In this document: positions 1 through 11,213 of the stretch, in pieces | Layout of the letters: each line of letters starts with the position of its first letter | How positions within the stretch are numbered: the first letter of the stretch is position 1 | DNA from: Okapia johnstoni | Taxonomy: Eukaryota; Chordata; Mammalia; Artiodactyla; Giraffidae | Length of the DNA stretch: 64,000 bases | Direction of reading: 5' to 3' | Assembly (NCBI GenBank): GCA_024291935.2 | Contig: JAGTYA010000026.1 | Span: forward strand, 7,792,001-7,856,000 | Notes under the pieces: model-generated | The model's database searches: none | Told to the model about the DNA's origin: nothing | Seen by the model: only the letters and a program-made list of their open reading frames with translations | Translations under genes and position numbers: made by a program

Positions 1-165
1 GGCCCGGTGCTTTTAGGCTGTGTTGGGACCAGGGATTGAGGCAGAGCTGAAGAGGGCAGGTCAGTTGCCCTCCCTCCATCAAAGGGTCAAGTCTGTGAGG
101 GGACCATGGAGAGCGGAGGAGGAATGGAGGCTGGGGGATGGGGAGAGGCTGGTGGGCCAGCCTTT

Positions 166-578
166 AAGAATAAGAGGGCGGCTCTGGAGAAGGTAATGGC
201 AACCCACTCCAGTACTCTTGCCTGGAAAATCCCATGGACAGAGGAGTGTGGCAGGCTACAGTCCATGGGGTCACAAGAGTTAGACACAACTTAGCAACTA
301 AACCACAGGCATTTTTACATACTTTGTCAAATTTTCTATCTTTTTATTTTTGAAATGATATTACTGTAAGAGTTTGGAATGAAAATTATTGTTGAAAATA
401 ATTCAGATGACACTGGACCATTGCTGAAGAATGTTATTAAGTAAACAGGTCTTATCTATAATCTTCTAGTTTTTAAGCTGTTCTTTTTATTGTAAAGTAA
501 ATTATAAATACAGGAAACTATATAAAATAAATGTATACTTTAGTGCATAAAAAAAAAAAAAAAAGAATAAGAGGGCGG
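166..578 (+). mobile_element. Retrotransposed, 5'-truncated mRNA 3' end with poly(A) tail and 16-bp target duplication
   Basis: The 16-base sequence aagaataagagggcgg occurs at 166-181 and again at 563-578, bracketing an insert. The insert starts with a Bov-tA type SINE piece (about 182-301) and continues with AT-rich DNA that looks like a 3' UTR. It carries the polyadenylation signal AATAAA at 526-531 and ends in a pure A run from about 549. A direct repeat, a 3' A tail and a poly(A) signal about 18 bases before the tail are the signs of LINE-mobilised insertion of a processed transcript. The source gene is not recognised and no coding frame is visible. The first bases of the right-hand repeat overlap the A tail, so its exact length is uncertain by a base or two. 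Confidence 0.8.
182..301 (+). repeat. Bov-tA type SINE fragment
   Basis: The segment matches the right half of the ruminant Bov-tA SINE, with the recognisable blocks ggcaacccactccagta and cccatggacagagga. It is the 5' part of the retrotransposed insert, so it was probably part of the copied transcript's 3' UTR. Confidence 0.8.
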
Positions 579-1289
579 GAAGGCAGAGGGCATGCTGAGC
601 CTCCAGAAAAAACCCACGGAACCCACCTTGAGATGTGCATCGCACATGTTTGCACCCCCACATTCACGCTGCTCTGAAATGCTTAAATTAGGAGGCCAGA
701 CAAGGGCCAAGATGACTCCAGGGTCCCTAGACCATGACACCTCCCACCTGGAGGAGGAGGGGCTCAGGCCAGAACCCCTCTTGTGCCCCCAGTGCAGGGA
801 GGCTTTTTCTTCAGCAGACACCAGGCCTCCTCGGTCTCCAAAGTCAGTGTCAGAGATGGAGGCAGTCTGGCTAGAGACAGCAGCTACCTAGGGGCTGGCC
901 CCAGGCTCTTTGCACCTCTCTCACCTGCCAGATCCTCCTCCCTGGGGTCCAGGTGTGAAGCCTCAGGTCATCCCTGACATGTTTCTCACCTATTGACTTG
1001 GGCCCCTCCACGGAGCCCAGACCCCACTCTCCCTCCCCAGGCTCCCCAGCTTGGATAACCCATCATCTGACAGTCACTTTAGTGAGGGTGCTGCCCAGCC
1101 GAAGAAGGGCGTTGTGTTGATGGACGCAGTGTTCAGATTCTTTCTAGTGGGAGTGTCTTTAGGGAGCCATGTCCTGCATAGAAGGCACTGTGACCCACCA
1201 CCCCTGCTTTCTTAGCCGGCCTGACCCACACCCTGTATTATGGGCCTGGCCTGTAGGGATCTCATCCCTTGACACCCACAGAGGGACCC
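579..1289. other. NRXN2 intron segment, no feature recognised
   Basis: The stretch has short open frames on both strands but no splice-flanked exon, family match or clear repeat that I can identify. Confidence 0.5.
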
Positions 1290-3010
1290 AGCTACATGCA
1301 CACACGTGTCTGATCAGAGGCATGTCCACATCCTGGCACACACATTTATAGACCTACTGGCAAGCTCATTCATGTCCACTTCCACAGGTCCACATATGTT
1401 CAAACCTAAAGGGCACACGCCATTTGTGCCCAGGCCAAAAGAGGCACACATGTGCTTAGATCTAAAGAGACATGCTTGTATTCAGAGCCCCAGAAGTCTG
1501 GCACACACAGACAACCCCCTACACATGTGCACAGTTTTACAGAAGCACACACATGTGCTCAGAGCCCCAGTCCTGCATGTGTGTGCTTAGGGCTCCACAC
1601 CTAGATGTGGGCTCACAGGTGTCTGCCTGCTCAGACCCACAGCTTTCACACTCACCCAACTGCATGAGGGTGCCATGCAGCATGTCTTTAACCCACCAAG
1701 GCCAGCTTGGGTGCTCAGAGCTGCACATCCATGCACTCACAGCCCCACTGAAGCGTGCATTTGCACATCTATTGAGGGGTAGACCAGATATTCAGAATCA
1801 CATGCACGTGCTCAGAAGCACTTGCATATTTTAGATGCTCATGAGACATATGCCTGTGTGCTCAGACCCTTAAGGCCCACGCGTATACGAATCTGAGACT
1901 CTCAGAATTCCACATCCACACTCAGCTCATAGATGCACACACAGATATACAAATCCACCTGTGTCATAGACATGCTCACACATGTGTTCAGGTCACAGAA
2001 TCCTCCGTGTGATCTCTGACTTGCAGATGTTCACAGATGTGTGTGTGCCTGTTCCTAGAAGACACACATACCACGTGCACAAACTTTCTGAGGTGCAGCT
2101 GCATGTGTGTACACACAGGCATGTGAATTCATGGAGGTCCATGTCTGCCCGAGGCTCACAGAGGTGCACAAGTGTCACAGCTCCACACACGCACACACTT
2201 GGGCTCAGACCTACTGTCACTTCCACATCTGTTCACAATCACTAAGATGCACACATCCTCAAAGGCACGTCCTTGTGTACCGAGTGTGTGCTCATATGAG
2301 ACCCTTGAATGTGTGTGTGTGCACATCCTCAGGCAGGCTGTGTGTGTACAGACCTAGGGGTCCACAGACAGACACACGTTTCTTCAGCCTCACAGACCTG
2401 CACCCCTCCCCAACAACCCAGGAGAGCAGCTCCTCAAGGCCCATCTCAGCTCATTCTCACCTGCGGGCCCTTGAGCTCAGACACACACATGTGCTCAGAC
2501 CCCTCAAGGCATGCATACGCGTACTCAGTCCCACAGTGGTGTACACACACGTGCACACACACACAGAGTCAGGTCAACACTGACCCACGTGGGCGCTCAC
2601 AGCTGCTCATACACTTACTCATACACTCAGAGATACACACGCAGCTACACATAGAAGGACACCTACATATCCGTGGACCATCTGGCCAATCACACATCTT
2701 CAGACACAGTACAATGCCTGCCTCCCTGGTCACCAGGTGAACACACAGACTACAGGGACCCGCACATACACGTGTACTCGGCTTCACAAAAAGCCCCATG
2801 CTCAGACCCAGAGAAGCCACCTCATGCACGTAGCCCACATGTGTGCATCCCTTCCAAGGCTCTGCTCCTGTGCACACATACACAGGGCCTCAGAGGCATA
2901 CACACGTACACAGGGCCTCAGAGGCATACACATGCTTAATTCCACAGGCACTGACCCATTTGCTCAGACCCACCATCTAGCTCAGAATCAGAGGCACAGA
3001 TGTGTTCAGA
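1290..3010. repeat. Degenerate CA-rich minisatellite array
   Basis: About 1.7 kb is built of diverged units of roughly 25-30 bases around a core like acacatgtgctcagaccc. The core is interspersed with short CA runs and blocks such as cctcagaggcatacacacg. A recent local duplication is visible at about 2880-2935, where cacagggcctcagaggcat is repeated. Many overlapping open frames here are a by-product of the repeat, which lacks frequent stops. It lies in the last NRXN2 intron. Confidence 0.8.
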
Positions 3011-4925
3011 TTCTCGCTTGTCTTAAGATAACACTAGCTGTTATAACAAACAAGCTCTCAACACCATGGTTTAACACATAGAAATTGACTTCTCCTTCAC
3101 CTAAACACTGTTCTTGATGGGTGAGCAGCTCTTTTCCAAGCGCTGATTCAGAGTTGATCTCTGTCCACCTTGAAGATGCACCGTGACTTCCCTAGTTGCA
3201 GTGGAAGGGGATGAATGGGGAGGGGCATAAGGGGAGGGTTTATGGGCCAGGCCTGGGATGGAGAGGGGCACGTGGGCCCTGTTGATGCTGCCCTCCAGAG
3301 CACCATCCCGTGGCACAGCCTAGCTTCCAGGCAGGCTGGGAGGCATGGCCCTGCCGTGCTCACAGGATGAAGCAAAAACAGATTTGGTGACCAGCTAGCC
3401 ATTTATCTGCCACAGTCTGGGCTTTGGGTCACAAACGATCCACTCCACTCTCCCACTCACTGAGCACACCCACCCCTCCCAAGGGAGACATCCAAAGCCC
3501 CCCTTCCCGCACCCTGATTAGAACAGTCTTCTCAGAGGGGAGGATGTCTGCAAGATGGACCCTCTCCGTAGGGTCCAGACTTAGCTCCTGGGTACCCATA
3601 TGTGGTCTGGATACCCATTAACTAAAAGGACAATTGATCTCATTGCCCACACACCCAGAACACCAGAGACCACCACCACCATCAAACCCGGCATCCAAAG
3701 GGAAGGATGGAGGGCGCACAGCAGCTTGTAGTTCCTAGTATTGGGGAGATCCAGCCAGCAGGCAGCTTGAGGCTCTGCCCTCAGTGGTGGGGGTGTTTCC
3801 TCCTGAAACTGTGCTCTGCTGTCTGGAGAAACTTTCCTCCCCTTTGTCTGGAGCCCTGGTGCTGTCCTCTGGCAGGTCCCTCCCAGTCCTTTATCCTTCA
3901 TGGCCATCTCTGGGTGGTTGTTGGGAAAGCATCCTCCTTGGGGGCCCCACAGCCTTGACAGCCTACTTCTTGTGCATATTTGGGGGTCCAAAGATTGTCT
4001 TGAGGCTCAAACAGTCAACAGACCCACACTCAGACTTCTCTCCTAGGCATCATTCTCAAGCCTGTTTATTTCCTTATTTCTCTGTCTTCTCTCTTAATTT
4101 AGTGGTGACTATCTTGAGGGTGTTGGGAACAATCGGTGGTGAACCACATCCTTAGTCTGATCCTAGAAGTCAGGCTGAACCCTGTTATTCAGGCGGAAGT
4201 GTCACTGGGCCACTGTCCCTGAAAGCCATCTCCAGTCTTCTCTTAAGATTTGGGGTTGGGGGGGTAGCTGCTCTTCTGACATTTGCAGGCCCCATATTCT
4301 GGGCTCTCTCTGGTCCCTTCATCTCTGTTGCAAACACACCAGTTCTTGTCTAACGTTGTCTCTTTTTTGTAACACATTACTAAATGCAGGAGGTGAAAGC
4401 TGGCCCTGCCATCCTGACGTTCTGAGCACTTTCCCTTAGTGCCTCAGCCTCAGCAGGTGCAGGCGGGTCCTAATCCAAGATGCCGGCTATCCTGCGTCTG
4501 CGTTATGTGGTCCTGCATCTTTCCAGCCTCCAAATCCATCTCCTTGGATTGTTTCCTGAGGGGCACAGGTTTCTGTTAATGTGACACCCACTTGGGGCTG
4601 TGTCTGTACTAGTGAAGGTAATGTGTGTTTCTGTAACAGATAACGCCCAAATCTGAGTGGGTCCTTCAAGGGAAGTTTCTCACTCAGGGAAGCCCTACCT
4701 GGGTGGCCAGCAGGAGTGCTCAGGGAACCCAGGGTCGTCCAATCTGTGGCTCCTCCATTTCAACACGAGGTTGGCAAGGTCACTGGAAGGAGGAGAAAGA
4801 GTGCAGAGGCTTGCACCCTGGAGCTTTTATGGGCCAGTACTGGCACTGCCCACTGCTCCCTCCTATGGCCACACCTAGTTGCAAGGGATGTTGGGAAGTG
4901 TAGTCTCACTGCCCGAGGGAGGGAG
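3011..4925. other. NRXN2 intron spacer between two minisatellite blocks
   Basis: Two parts look like diverged copies of one old interspersed element. One begins near 3035 (tgttataacaaacaagctct) and the other near 4625 (tgtttctgtaacagataacg). Both are followed by a wording like tttatgggccag, at about 3238 and 4826. The second ends in a motif like gggaagtgtagtct at 4893-4906. The family is not identified and there are no coding exons. Confidence 0.35.
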
Positions 4926-4929
4926 GTGG

Positions 4930-5240
4930 TCACAGAGGCACACCGCATGTGCTCAGACCCACGGTGGCATGCTTGCATCTTCTCAGGGACACATTTATGC
5001 ATTCACATGGGCACACATGAGCTCAGACCACCACTCACAAACCACATACAGAGCACAGACTCACTCACATGGTCGTACATCCGCTGAGACTCGCTGCCAT
5101 GTGGGCTCATGTGCCCATATACATCAAGGTTCATGTTTGCGTGCACATGCACACACATGCTTAGATACACGTGCCCAGGTACACAGAAACAGACCCTCAA
5201 AGGGGTGGGTGCACGTGCATGCACACAGGATGCGCCTCAC
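4930..5240. repeat. Second block of the degenerate CA-rich minisatellite
   Basis: It has the same unit style as 1290-3010, with repeated wording such as gtgctcagacccac, cacacatgagctcagacca and gcacacacatgcttagat. It is probably part of the same original array, separated by the 3011-4925 spacer. Confidence 0.7.
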
Positions 5241-8200
5241 CGTCTCGGACCTTGACTCCACCTTGGCCCTTGTTTGCCCTTGCTGCGCGGGGATTTTGGG
5301 TGGGGAGGGGCGGCACCCTTCAGGCCACTGCACACAGTTGCACAGACTGTTCTCTGCTGGAACAGGTGAGTAAGGGCTGAAATCTCGCCAGTGCTCTGCT
5401 TGCCAAGCCGTGTGTCCTGGACCCTGGAGCAGGGCTGTGTCCACTAGCAAGACAGGATGCCTTTTTCCAATTTTGCACAAAGATACAATCTGCCAAACTG
5501 TGCGCCTGCAGGGCTGCGGCCACAATGAAGGGCTGCCATTTTTCTAGTCCACATTAAACGCTGGACTAGTGGGCCTCTTACCATCACAGCCTGGACAGGG
5601 CACCCAGGGTTGGCGGGTGAGGCCTCAGGCAGCCGATTGCTTCATCTCTTTCAGCCTCAGTTCTAGATGCTTCTTTGGGGGTGGGCAGATCTTGCTTGGG
5701 TGGGAATGGGGTTCCTGGCTAGATTTCCAGTCCAGGGCCTTCTGTGCCCTAAAAGCAGAAAGGGTCCAGCTTGCCAGGCCAGCAGCCCCCAGAGGCAGGG
5801 TTTGATGGGGGAGGAGGGTGCTTGGGAGTGGCTTATGGTCTCCTTGGCCAGAATGGAATTCCCTTTAGTAAGGGGACTGCCATGCACTGAAATTCAGTTG
5901 AGGAGCAGAGGGTATCTATGATAAATGCCCCTGTGAATATTCCTCCAATGCTGCATTTGCCTGAAGTGGAGGAGGGAAGAGAGGCGGTCTAGGGCCCTTA
6001 TCAGACCCCCGGGGCACCCCATCCCAGTGTGCACCCTTGGAGTCGAACTGGACCAAGGATTCCAGGTACCATGAGTCTTCCTGAGTCCACACCCCAGATG
6101 CCCAGTGGGAAGGGCAACCTGGGGAGCCTCTAGCTGGACTTCTGCAGTGAGGAGTCTCTGAGGGTTCCTCCTCTCCTCCAGGCCCCACTAACTCCTCACT
6201 GGGGCAAGCTTGCCTGACCCTTTCTGGACTGATGAATGACCCCAGAAAAACGCGGTACCATATTTTGAGTGTGACTTGACTACCACAGAACCCAGGCTTA
6301 AGTGGGTGCTGGAGAAGGAAGGCAGTGTGGGGTTGCAATAGTGTGTTGTCTTGTGGAAAGGGTAGGGGTTGTGGGACCCAGGGGGGACATGGTGTGGGGG
6401 ATGGAGGCTTGTGTTCAGGGCCATGAGAAGGGGGCATCAAGGGGCAGGTGTGGCAGTGTGGGGGATGTGGGTGAAGGCAGGACACCCTCAGGAGATGCCC
6501 TCAAGGCCTTGGACCCAGGGGAAAGCCCCAGAGGAGCTGAGGATGCAGGACCACAACCCGGAGATGGAGGCAAGAAGTGGCTGGGGTTGAATGGGAGGGG
6601 CAAGAGGTCAATGTGACCAGGCCTGGGAGGGGTTGGAGGCAGGGATGAGGGAAGTGGGGTGCTTCACAAGGGGACCCTGTAAGCCTGTGTGCCCTAAGGA
6701 CTTAAAGAACCAGTGAATTACAGCAAATGGTTGTGGGGTGGGGAACTCAGGATGGGCAGGACTTGTCTGTGATCCAAGGCCTGAGGCCCCCGAATACCCT
6801 CATCTAGTGGGGGGGGGGTGAGCAGGAGGGTAGACAGCCAGATCTGAGCCCTGACTGGCCTGATCAGCACCCTCTGGGCTGTGATGTGTCTCTAGCATGG
6901 GTCTCTCGGTCCCATGTCGTGGGCCTGGCATTCTGCTGGAGCCCCAGCTATAGGTAGCTTGTCAAGGAGAAGCCTGTCTAAGACAAGCCTTGATCTTAAA
7001 AAGTCTTCAGGAACAACTGGTGGCCCAGTCTAAGACGGAAGATAGAGGAGACTGTGGGTGAGTGCTGGGCCCATGGAGCAGCTCCTGCCAGGCTGAACTC
7101 TCAGAAGTGCCTGCTGCCTGGGGGCGGGGGGTGGCTGGGGAGGAAAGATATTCAGAAGCCAGCTGCTCTGGCCCATGAGAGGGGCTCCCAGCCCTTTTGC
7201 TCAGACACCTAGCTTGGCCTGGCTCAGAGGAAATGCCTGATGAAATTTCCTCTCCTTCCCTGGTCAAAACACAGTGAGCCCCTGCTCTGTGCCAGGCCCA
7301 ATGCTGGATACTCGGGAGAGACAGATGGGCCTTGGGCCTTCCTGGCAGTGAGTCCAAACCTGTGCCTCCAGGACAGAATAGGGACATGGTGTCAGAGGCA
7401 TCCAGGGCAGAGAGAAGCATCTGGAGGTCTGCCTGGAAGAGGAGGTTGGATTCAAGGATGAGTGAGATATCAGCAGGGGGAAGGTGCTCTGAACAGAAGG
7501 CAACAGGTCAGGAAGAGGGCAGGTGGTGTGGGCCCACAGTGAGTACCCCAGATGTGTTCAGGGTTCATGCAGGGAAGGGAACCTTGTCATAATCTCACCC
7601 AGATGCCACTATTTGAGGGGCTACCAGGCTCCTCCTCAGACCTAACTGCTGAGTTTGCCCCTGACCCAGGGACCAGTTTGCTGGGCTATCCTTGGTGGGT
7701 GTAGGGTTCAGGTAGGGATAGGGGACCAACTATGTTCATCCCTAGGCTGGGAGCCAGGCCTTGGCCTCACTCTAGGCCTGGAGCCCAATACCCTAATGTT
7801 ATAAATGAGGAAACTGAAGCCCAGAAAATGGAATAAACTTACCCACAGTCACACTGGAATTCATGATAGAACAGGTCTTGGTCTCCCAGGTTAAAATCGA
7901 AGCCAAGAGGTAAGCAGCCTAGCAGATTCCTGCAGGCATGCGGAGGATGAGTCAGGCCTTCTGGGGCTCCTTGTGAGACATGACCCTTCCCTGGCCTCTG
8001 AGAGCCACAGAAGGGACTGGATAGTCCATTCATTCAAGTAGCCTGACACTGATGCCTGGAAGACCCTGGAAGTCCTGCCCACTCCAGGCCTCAGCATTCT
8101 CCTCCATGACAAGCTGGTATTGGACAGCCCCAGCCCCACAGAACATGCTTCTCTGTTTTTGGCTCAGTTTTTCAGTGTGGCTGAGTCTGTGGAAGGCCAG

Positions 8201-8790
8201 GTGCTCAGAGGCCTCACAATCTGGGGTGCAGGTGAGCTCCTGCCCAGGGGGAGGTTAGATCCTGGTGGGTAGAGCAGCCTGAGGAGCTTGGCAAGGCTGT
8301 GAGTTCAATAGCAAGATCTTGGCTGAGCTGGCTACTGTGACCAAGGATGGCTCTGCCAGATTGCTGGAGCTTGTGATCCGGAGGATCAACAGAGGTGTTT
8401 GAACAGCAGGGCAGAGACCAGAGAGAGAACTTTGGGTGGGTGGAGGAGGAGAAGAGGTGCCAAGACATGGTGGTGGCACATGGCTGGCCTGGCTGCATGG
8501 GACAGAGAGATCTGCCAATGGAGTCCTGAGAAGCTTCTCATAGACGGGATGGGAGGCTTGTGGTGTGATCCGTGTAGATCAAATGCTGGAGAGAGATCAG
8601 AGATAAGCACTCAGATGGGGGTCATGGCTTGAGCTGAGCTGGAAGGAGTACTAGAGGAGAAACCTACCACCCTCATCAGACTCAGAGCTGCCTCTCCAAG
8701 AGGAGGGAGTGCTTTCACCAGCCCCCTAGACCCAGGGCTCAGCTCCCTTCTGCCCCAGACCAGTGGGTTGCAGTGTTTTGGTTTGAGAGG
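5241..8790. other. NRXN2 intron, mostly unique sequence
   Basis: No exon or complete repeat is recognised. A MIR-like piece on the minus strand is visible at about 7798-7870, with wording like aaatgaggaaactgaagccc. Short G runs occur near 6810-6820. Confidence 0.4.
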
Positions 8791-8800
8791 GGTTGTCCAG

Positions 8801-8919
8801 GGGGCTGATGGGCGTTGTAGTTGTTGACCCAGGGGCTGATGGGAATTGTGGTCCACACCTCTGTAAGGGCTAATAAGATTTGTAGTTCTCACTCTTTGGG
8901 GCTGATGGGAATTGCAGTT
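8801..8919 (-). promoter_or_regulatory. Four tandem ACTACAATTCCCAT-like motifs (ZNF143/THAP11-like)
   Basis: Four near-copies of a roughly 20-base block occur at about 8801-8822, 8832-8853, 8867-8886 and 8898-8919, spaced about 31-35 bases apart. Read on the minus strand they resemble ACTACAATTCCCATCAGCCC, which is close to the known ZNF143/Staf site (ACTACAATTCCCA core). Copies 1 and 3 have mismatches in the TTCCC part, while copies 2 and 4 keep AATTCCCATCAGCCC. Binding is an inference from the motif only. The cluster could equally be a small degenerate tandem repeat derived from an old transposon. Confidence 0.4.
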
Positions 8920-9075
8920 TCTGCCCAGGGGACCCCAGCTATCAGACCTAGGCTCCCATCCCCAGAGGCCCTTCCCAGTAGTTCTCCTGGGCCCTATATT
9001 AGCAAGTACATCCTTCCCAGATGGCTGTGTATGTATTTTCTTTTCTTTTTTTGCTTTCTTCTTCTTTCCGTTGTT

Positions 9076-9099
9076 TTATTATTGTTTTAACAATAATAA
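9076..9099. repeat. AT-rich near-palindrome
   Basis: Two 11-base arms, ttattattgtt and aacaataataa, are exact reverse complements separated by two bases. They lie in a T-rich intronic tract. Confidence 0.7.
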
Positions 9100-9339
9100 G
9101 AAGGCCAGAGGCAGTCAAGCCCTGGCCAGGTCCTGGCGGCCCATGGGGGTTCTGGGGAGGGAGGGGGGAAGTCAGTGGGGGCCAGAGGTGGAGGGTGAAG
9201 AAAGAGAAAGTTGGGGGTTTAGGTTAGCTCAAGAATCATGTGTTCCTGCCCAGTTCACTCACTCCCTGTCTCTCCTCACCTCCCTAACTCTACATGGCTT
9301 CTCACTACCACTCCCAAAGTCCTGTGGGTAGGACCTCCT

Positions 9340-10326
9340 CCAGTGTGTCTGTGACTCCCTGCCACTCCTCATCCCTTCCCACGTTCAATTTCTCCTCTCC
9401 CGGTGGCCAACTTGCAATTAGCCTTCAAAGCCCCTTCCCACGACCACCCCCTCCCAAGTCCTCTAGCCTCTGAGGCGATTCCTACACAGCTGTCTGTCAC
9501 CTACCTCCTCCCAAGCCCTCCTTCCCTCTGCTCCCTCCCTCCCCCACACGCTGACACCTAGTTATGGTAACAGTTCCTCAATGCCAGCCTTCACTGTGCA
9601 CATTTCAGTTTTGTGTTTAATGAGGGGGAGAGGGCACAAGTGAGGGAGGAGAATACTCTGGAGGAAGCAAGTTGTTCAGGGAGAGAAGAGTGAGGGAGGG
9701 AGATACCAAACAGATAGACAGGAAACGTTGTACGGAAAAGTTGTTTTTTCTTATTTTTTCCGGGAGAACCCGCTTACACAGCTCTGTTTGTAATTTTTTT
9801 CTTCATGCTAAAATCACACGGCCTATTTGTTGATGTAAGTTGCCTGAATTCCGTGGTATGCTATCTTCTTTTTTAAAAACAAAAGCAAAAAAAAAAAAAA
9901 AAAGCAAAAAAAGAGAAAAACCTAGAAAAAAACCCTAAAAGATATTGTTGTTAGGTTTGTTTAAATGCTGCTCTTGTATCTGTTTTTAAAGCCTTAAACC
10001 AGTAGAGTTTTTTTGTTTTATTTTTTTCCATTTCTTTTCTATTTCCTTTCCTTTCTGTTCCTTTTGGTTTCTTAAGACAAACAAAAAACCAAAACCCAGA
10101 GAGCCACAGAGCCCGGGCGTGGGGTGCCCAGAGCATCCTAGCCGCTGCCCGCTTAAAGCGCAGGGCTCCGGCCGGCTGGCGGTCGGGCCCAGCCCGCTCT
10201 AGTCTCCGCCAAAGCCAATTGGAACCGATTTGGGTGTGTGAGGCTGTTATTTCTCTCTCTGTGCCGGCCGCCTGCGCCCCGGCCCTCGCTGACGCCCTGT
10301 CTTTTCTCTTCTCTCTCTTGTTTTAG
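9340..10326 (+). other. End of last NRXN2 intron with long pyrimidine and A/T tracts
   Basis: The stretch contains C/T-rich sequence (about 9340-9560), an A run at about 9887-9903, T-rich sequence at 10005-10080, and then a GC- and CpG-rich approach to the terminal exon. The intron ends in the acceptor tctcttgttttag at 10314-10326. No other exon is seen. Confidence 0.55.
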
Positions 10327-11213
10327 GAGGAGAGTTAATATTGCCCATAATCACGGAGGACTCCTTAGACCCCCCTCCCGTGGCTACCCGATCCCCCTTC
10401 GTGCCCCCACCCCCCACCTTCTACCCCTTCCTCACGGGCGTGGGTGCCACCCAAGACACCCTGCCCCCGCCCGCGGCCCGCCGCCCGCCCGCCGGGGGCC
10501 CCTGCCAGGCCGAGCAGGACGACAGCGACTGCGAGGAGCCTATCGAGGCCTCGGGCTTTGCCTCCGGGGAGGTCTTTGACTCCAGCCTCCCCGCCACGGA
10601 CGACGAGGACTTTTACACCACCTTTCCCCTGGTCACGGACCGCACTACCCTCCTTTCCCCGCGCAAGCCCGCTCCCCGGCCCAACCTCAGGACAGATGGG
10701 GCGACGGGCGCCCCTGGGGTGCTGCTCGCCCCCTCCGCCCCGGCCCCCAACTTGCCAGCGGGCAAAATGAACCACCGAGACCCGCTGCAGCCCCTGCTGG
10801 AAAACCCACCCCTGGGGCCCGGGGCCCCCACGTCCTTCGAGCCGAGGAGGCCCCCTCCCCTGCGTCCCGGCGTGACCTCCGCTCCTGGCTTCCCCCATCT
10901 GCCCACAGCCAACCCCACTGGGCCTGGGGAGCGGGGCCCGCCGGGCGCGGTGGAGGTGATCCGGGAGTCCAGCAGCACCACGGGCATGGTGGTGGGCATC
11001 GTGGCGGCCGCGGCGCTCTGCATTCTCATCCTCCTCTATGCCATGTACAAGTACCGCAACCGCGACGAGGGCTCCTACCAGGTGGACCAGAGCCGGAACT
11101 ACATCAGTAACTCGGCCCAGAGCAACGGAGCGGTGGTGAAAGAGAAGGCCCCGGCCGCCCCCAAGACGCCCAGCAAGGCCAAGAAGAACAAAGACAAGGA
11201 GTATTACGTCTGA
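10327..11213 (+). CDS. NRXN2: Neurexin-2, terminal coding exon (C-terminal 295 residues)
   Basis: This exon encodes the end of neurexin-2, a presynaptic cell-surface receptor that binds neuroligins and other postsynaptic partners. The frame enters with two bases completing a Gly codon and runs open to TGA at 11211-11213. Visible in order are a proline- and acidic-rich, Ser/Thr-containing extracellular stalk (10329 to about 10970) and a juxtamembrane IRESSSTT block. A single membrane helix of the form [20 protein letters not shown] follows at about 10986-11045. The basic [11 protein letters not shown] stretch, expected to contact band 4.1/CASK-type proteins, comes next, and then a lysine-rich tail ending in the PDZ ligand EYYV. 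It matches my memory of mammalian neurexin-2 essentially end to end. All upstream laminin-G/EGF exons lie outside the window. The exon is very GC-rich and CpG-rich; the long open frame on its minus strand is a composition shadow. Confidence 0.97.

Noticed and set aside
1290..3010. Possible CRISPR-like array
   Set aside because: The repeats are degenerate and adjacent without unique spacers of constant length, and the genome is mammalian. It fits a decayed minisatellite.
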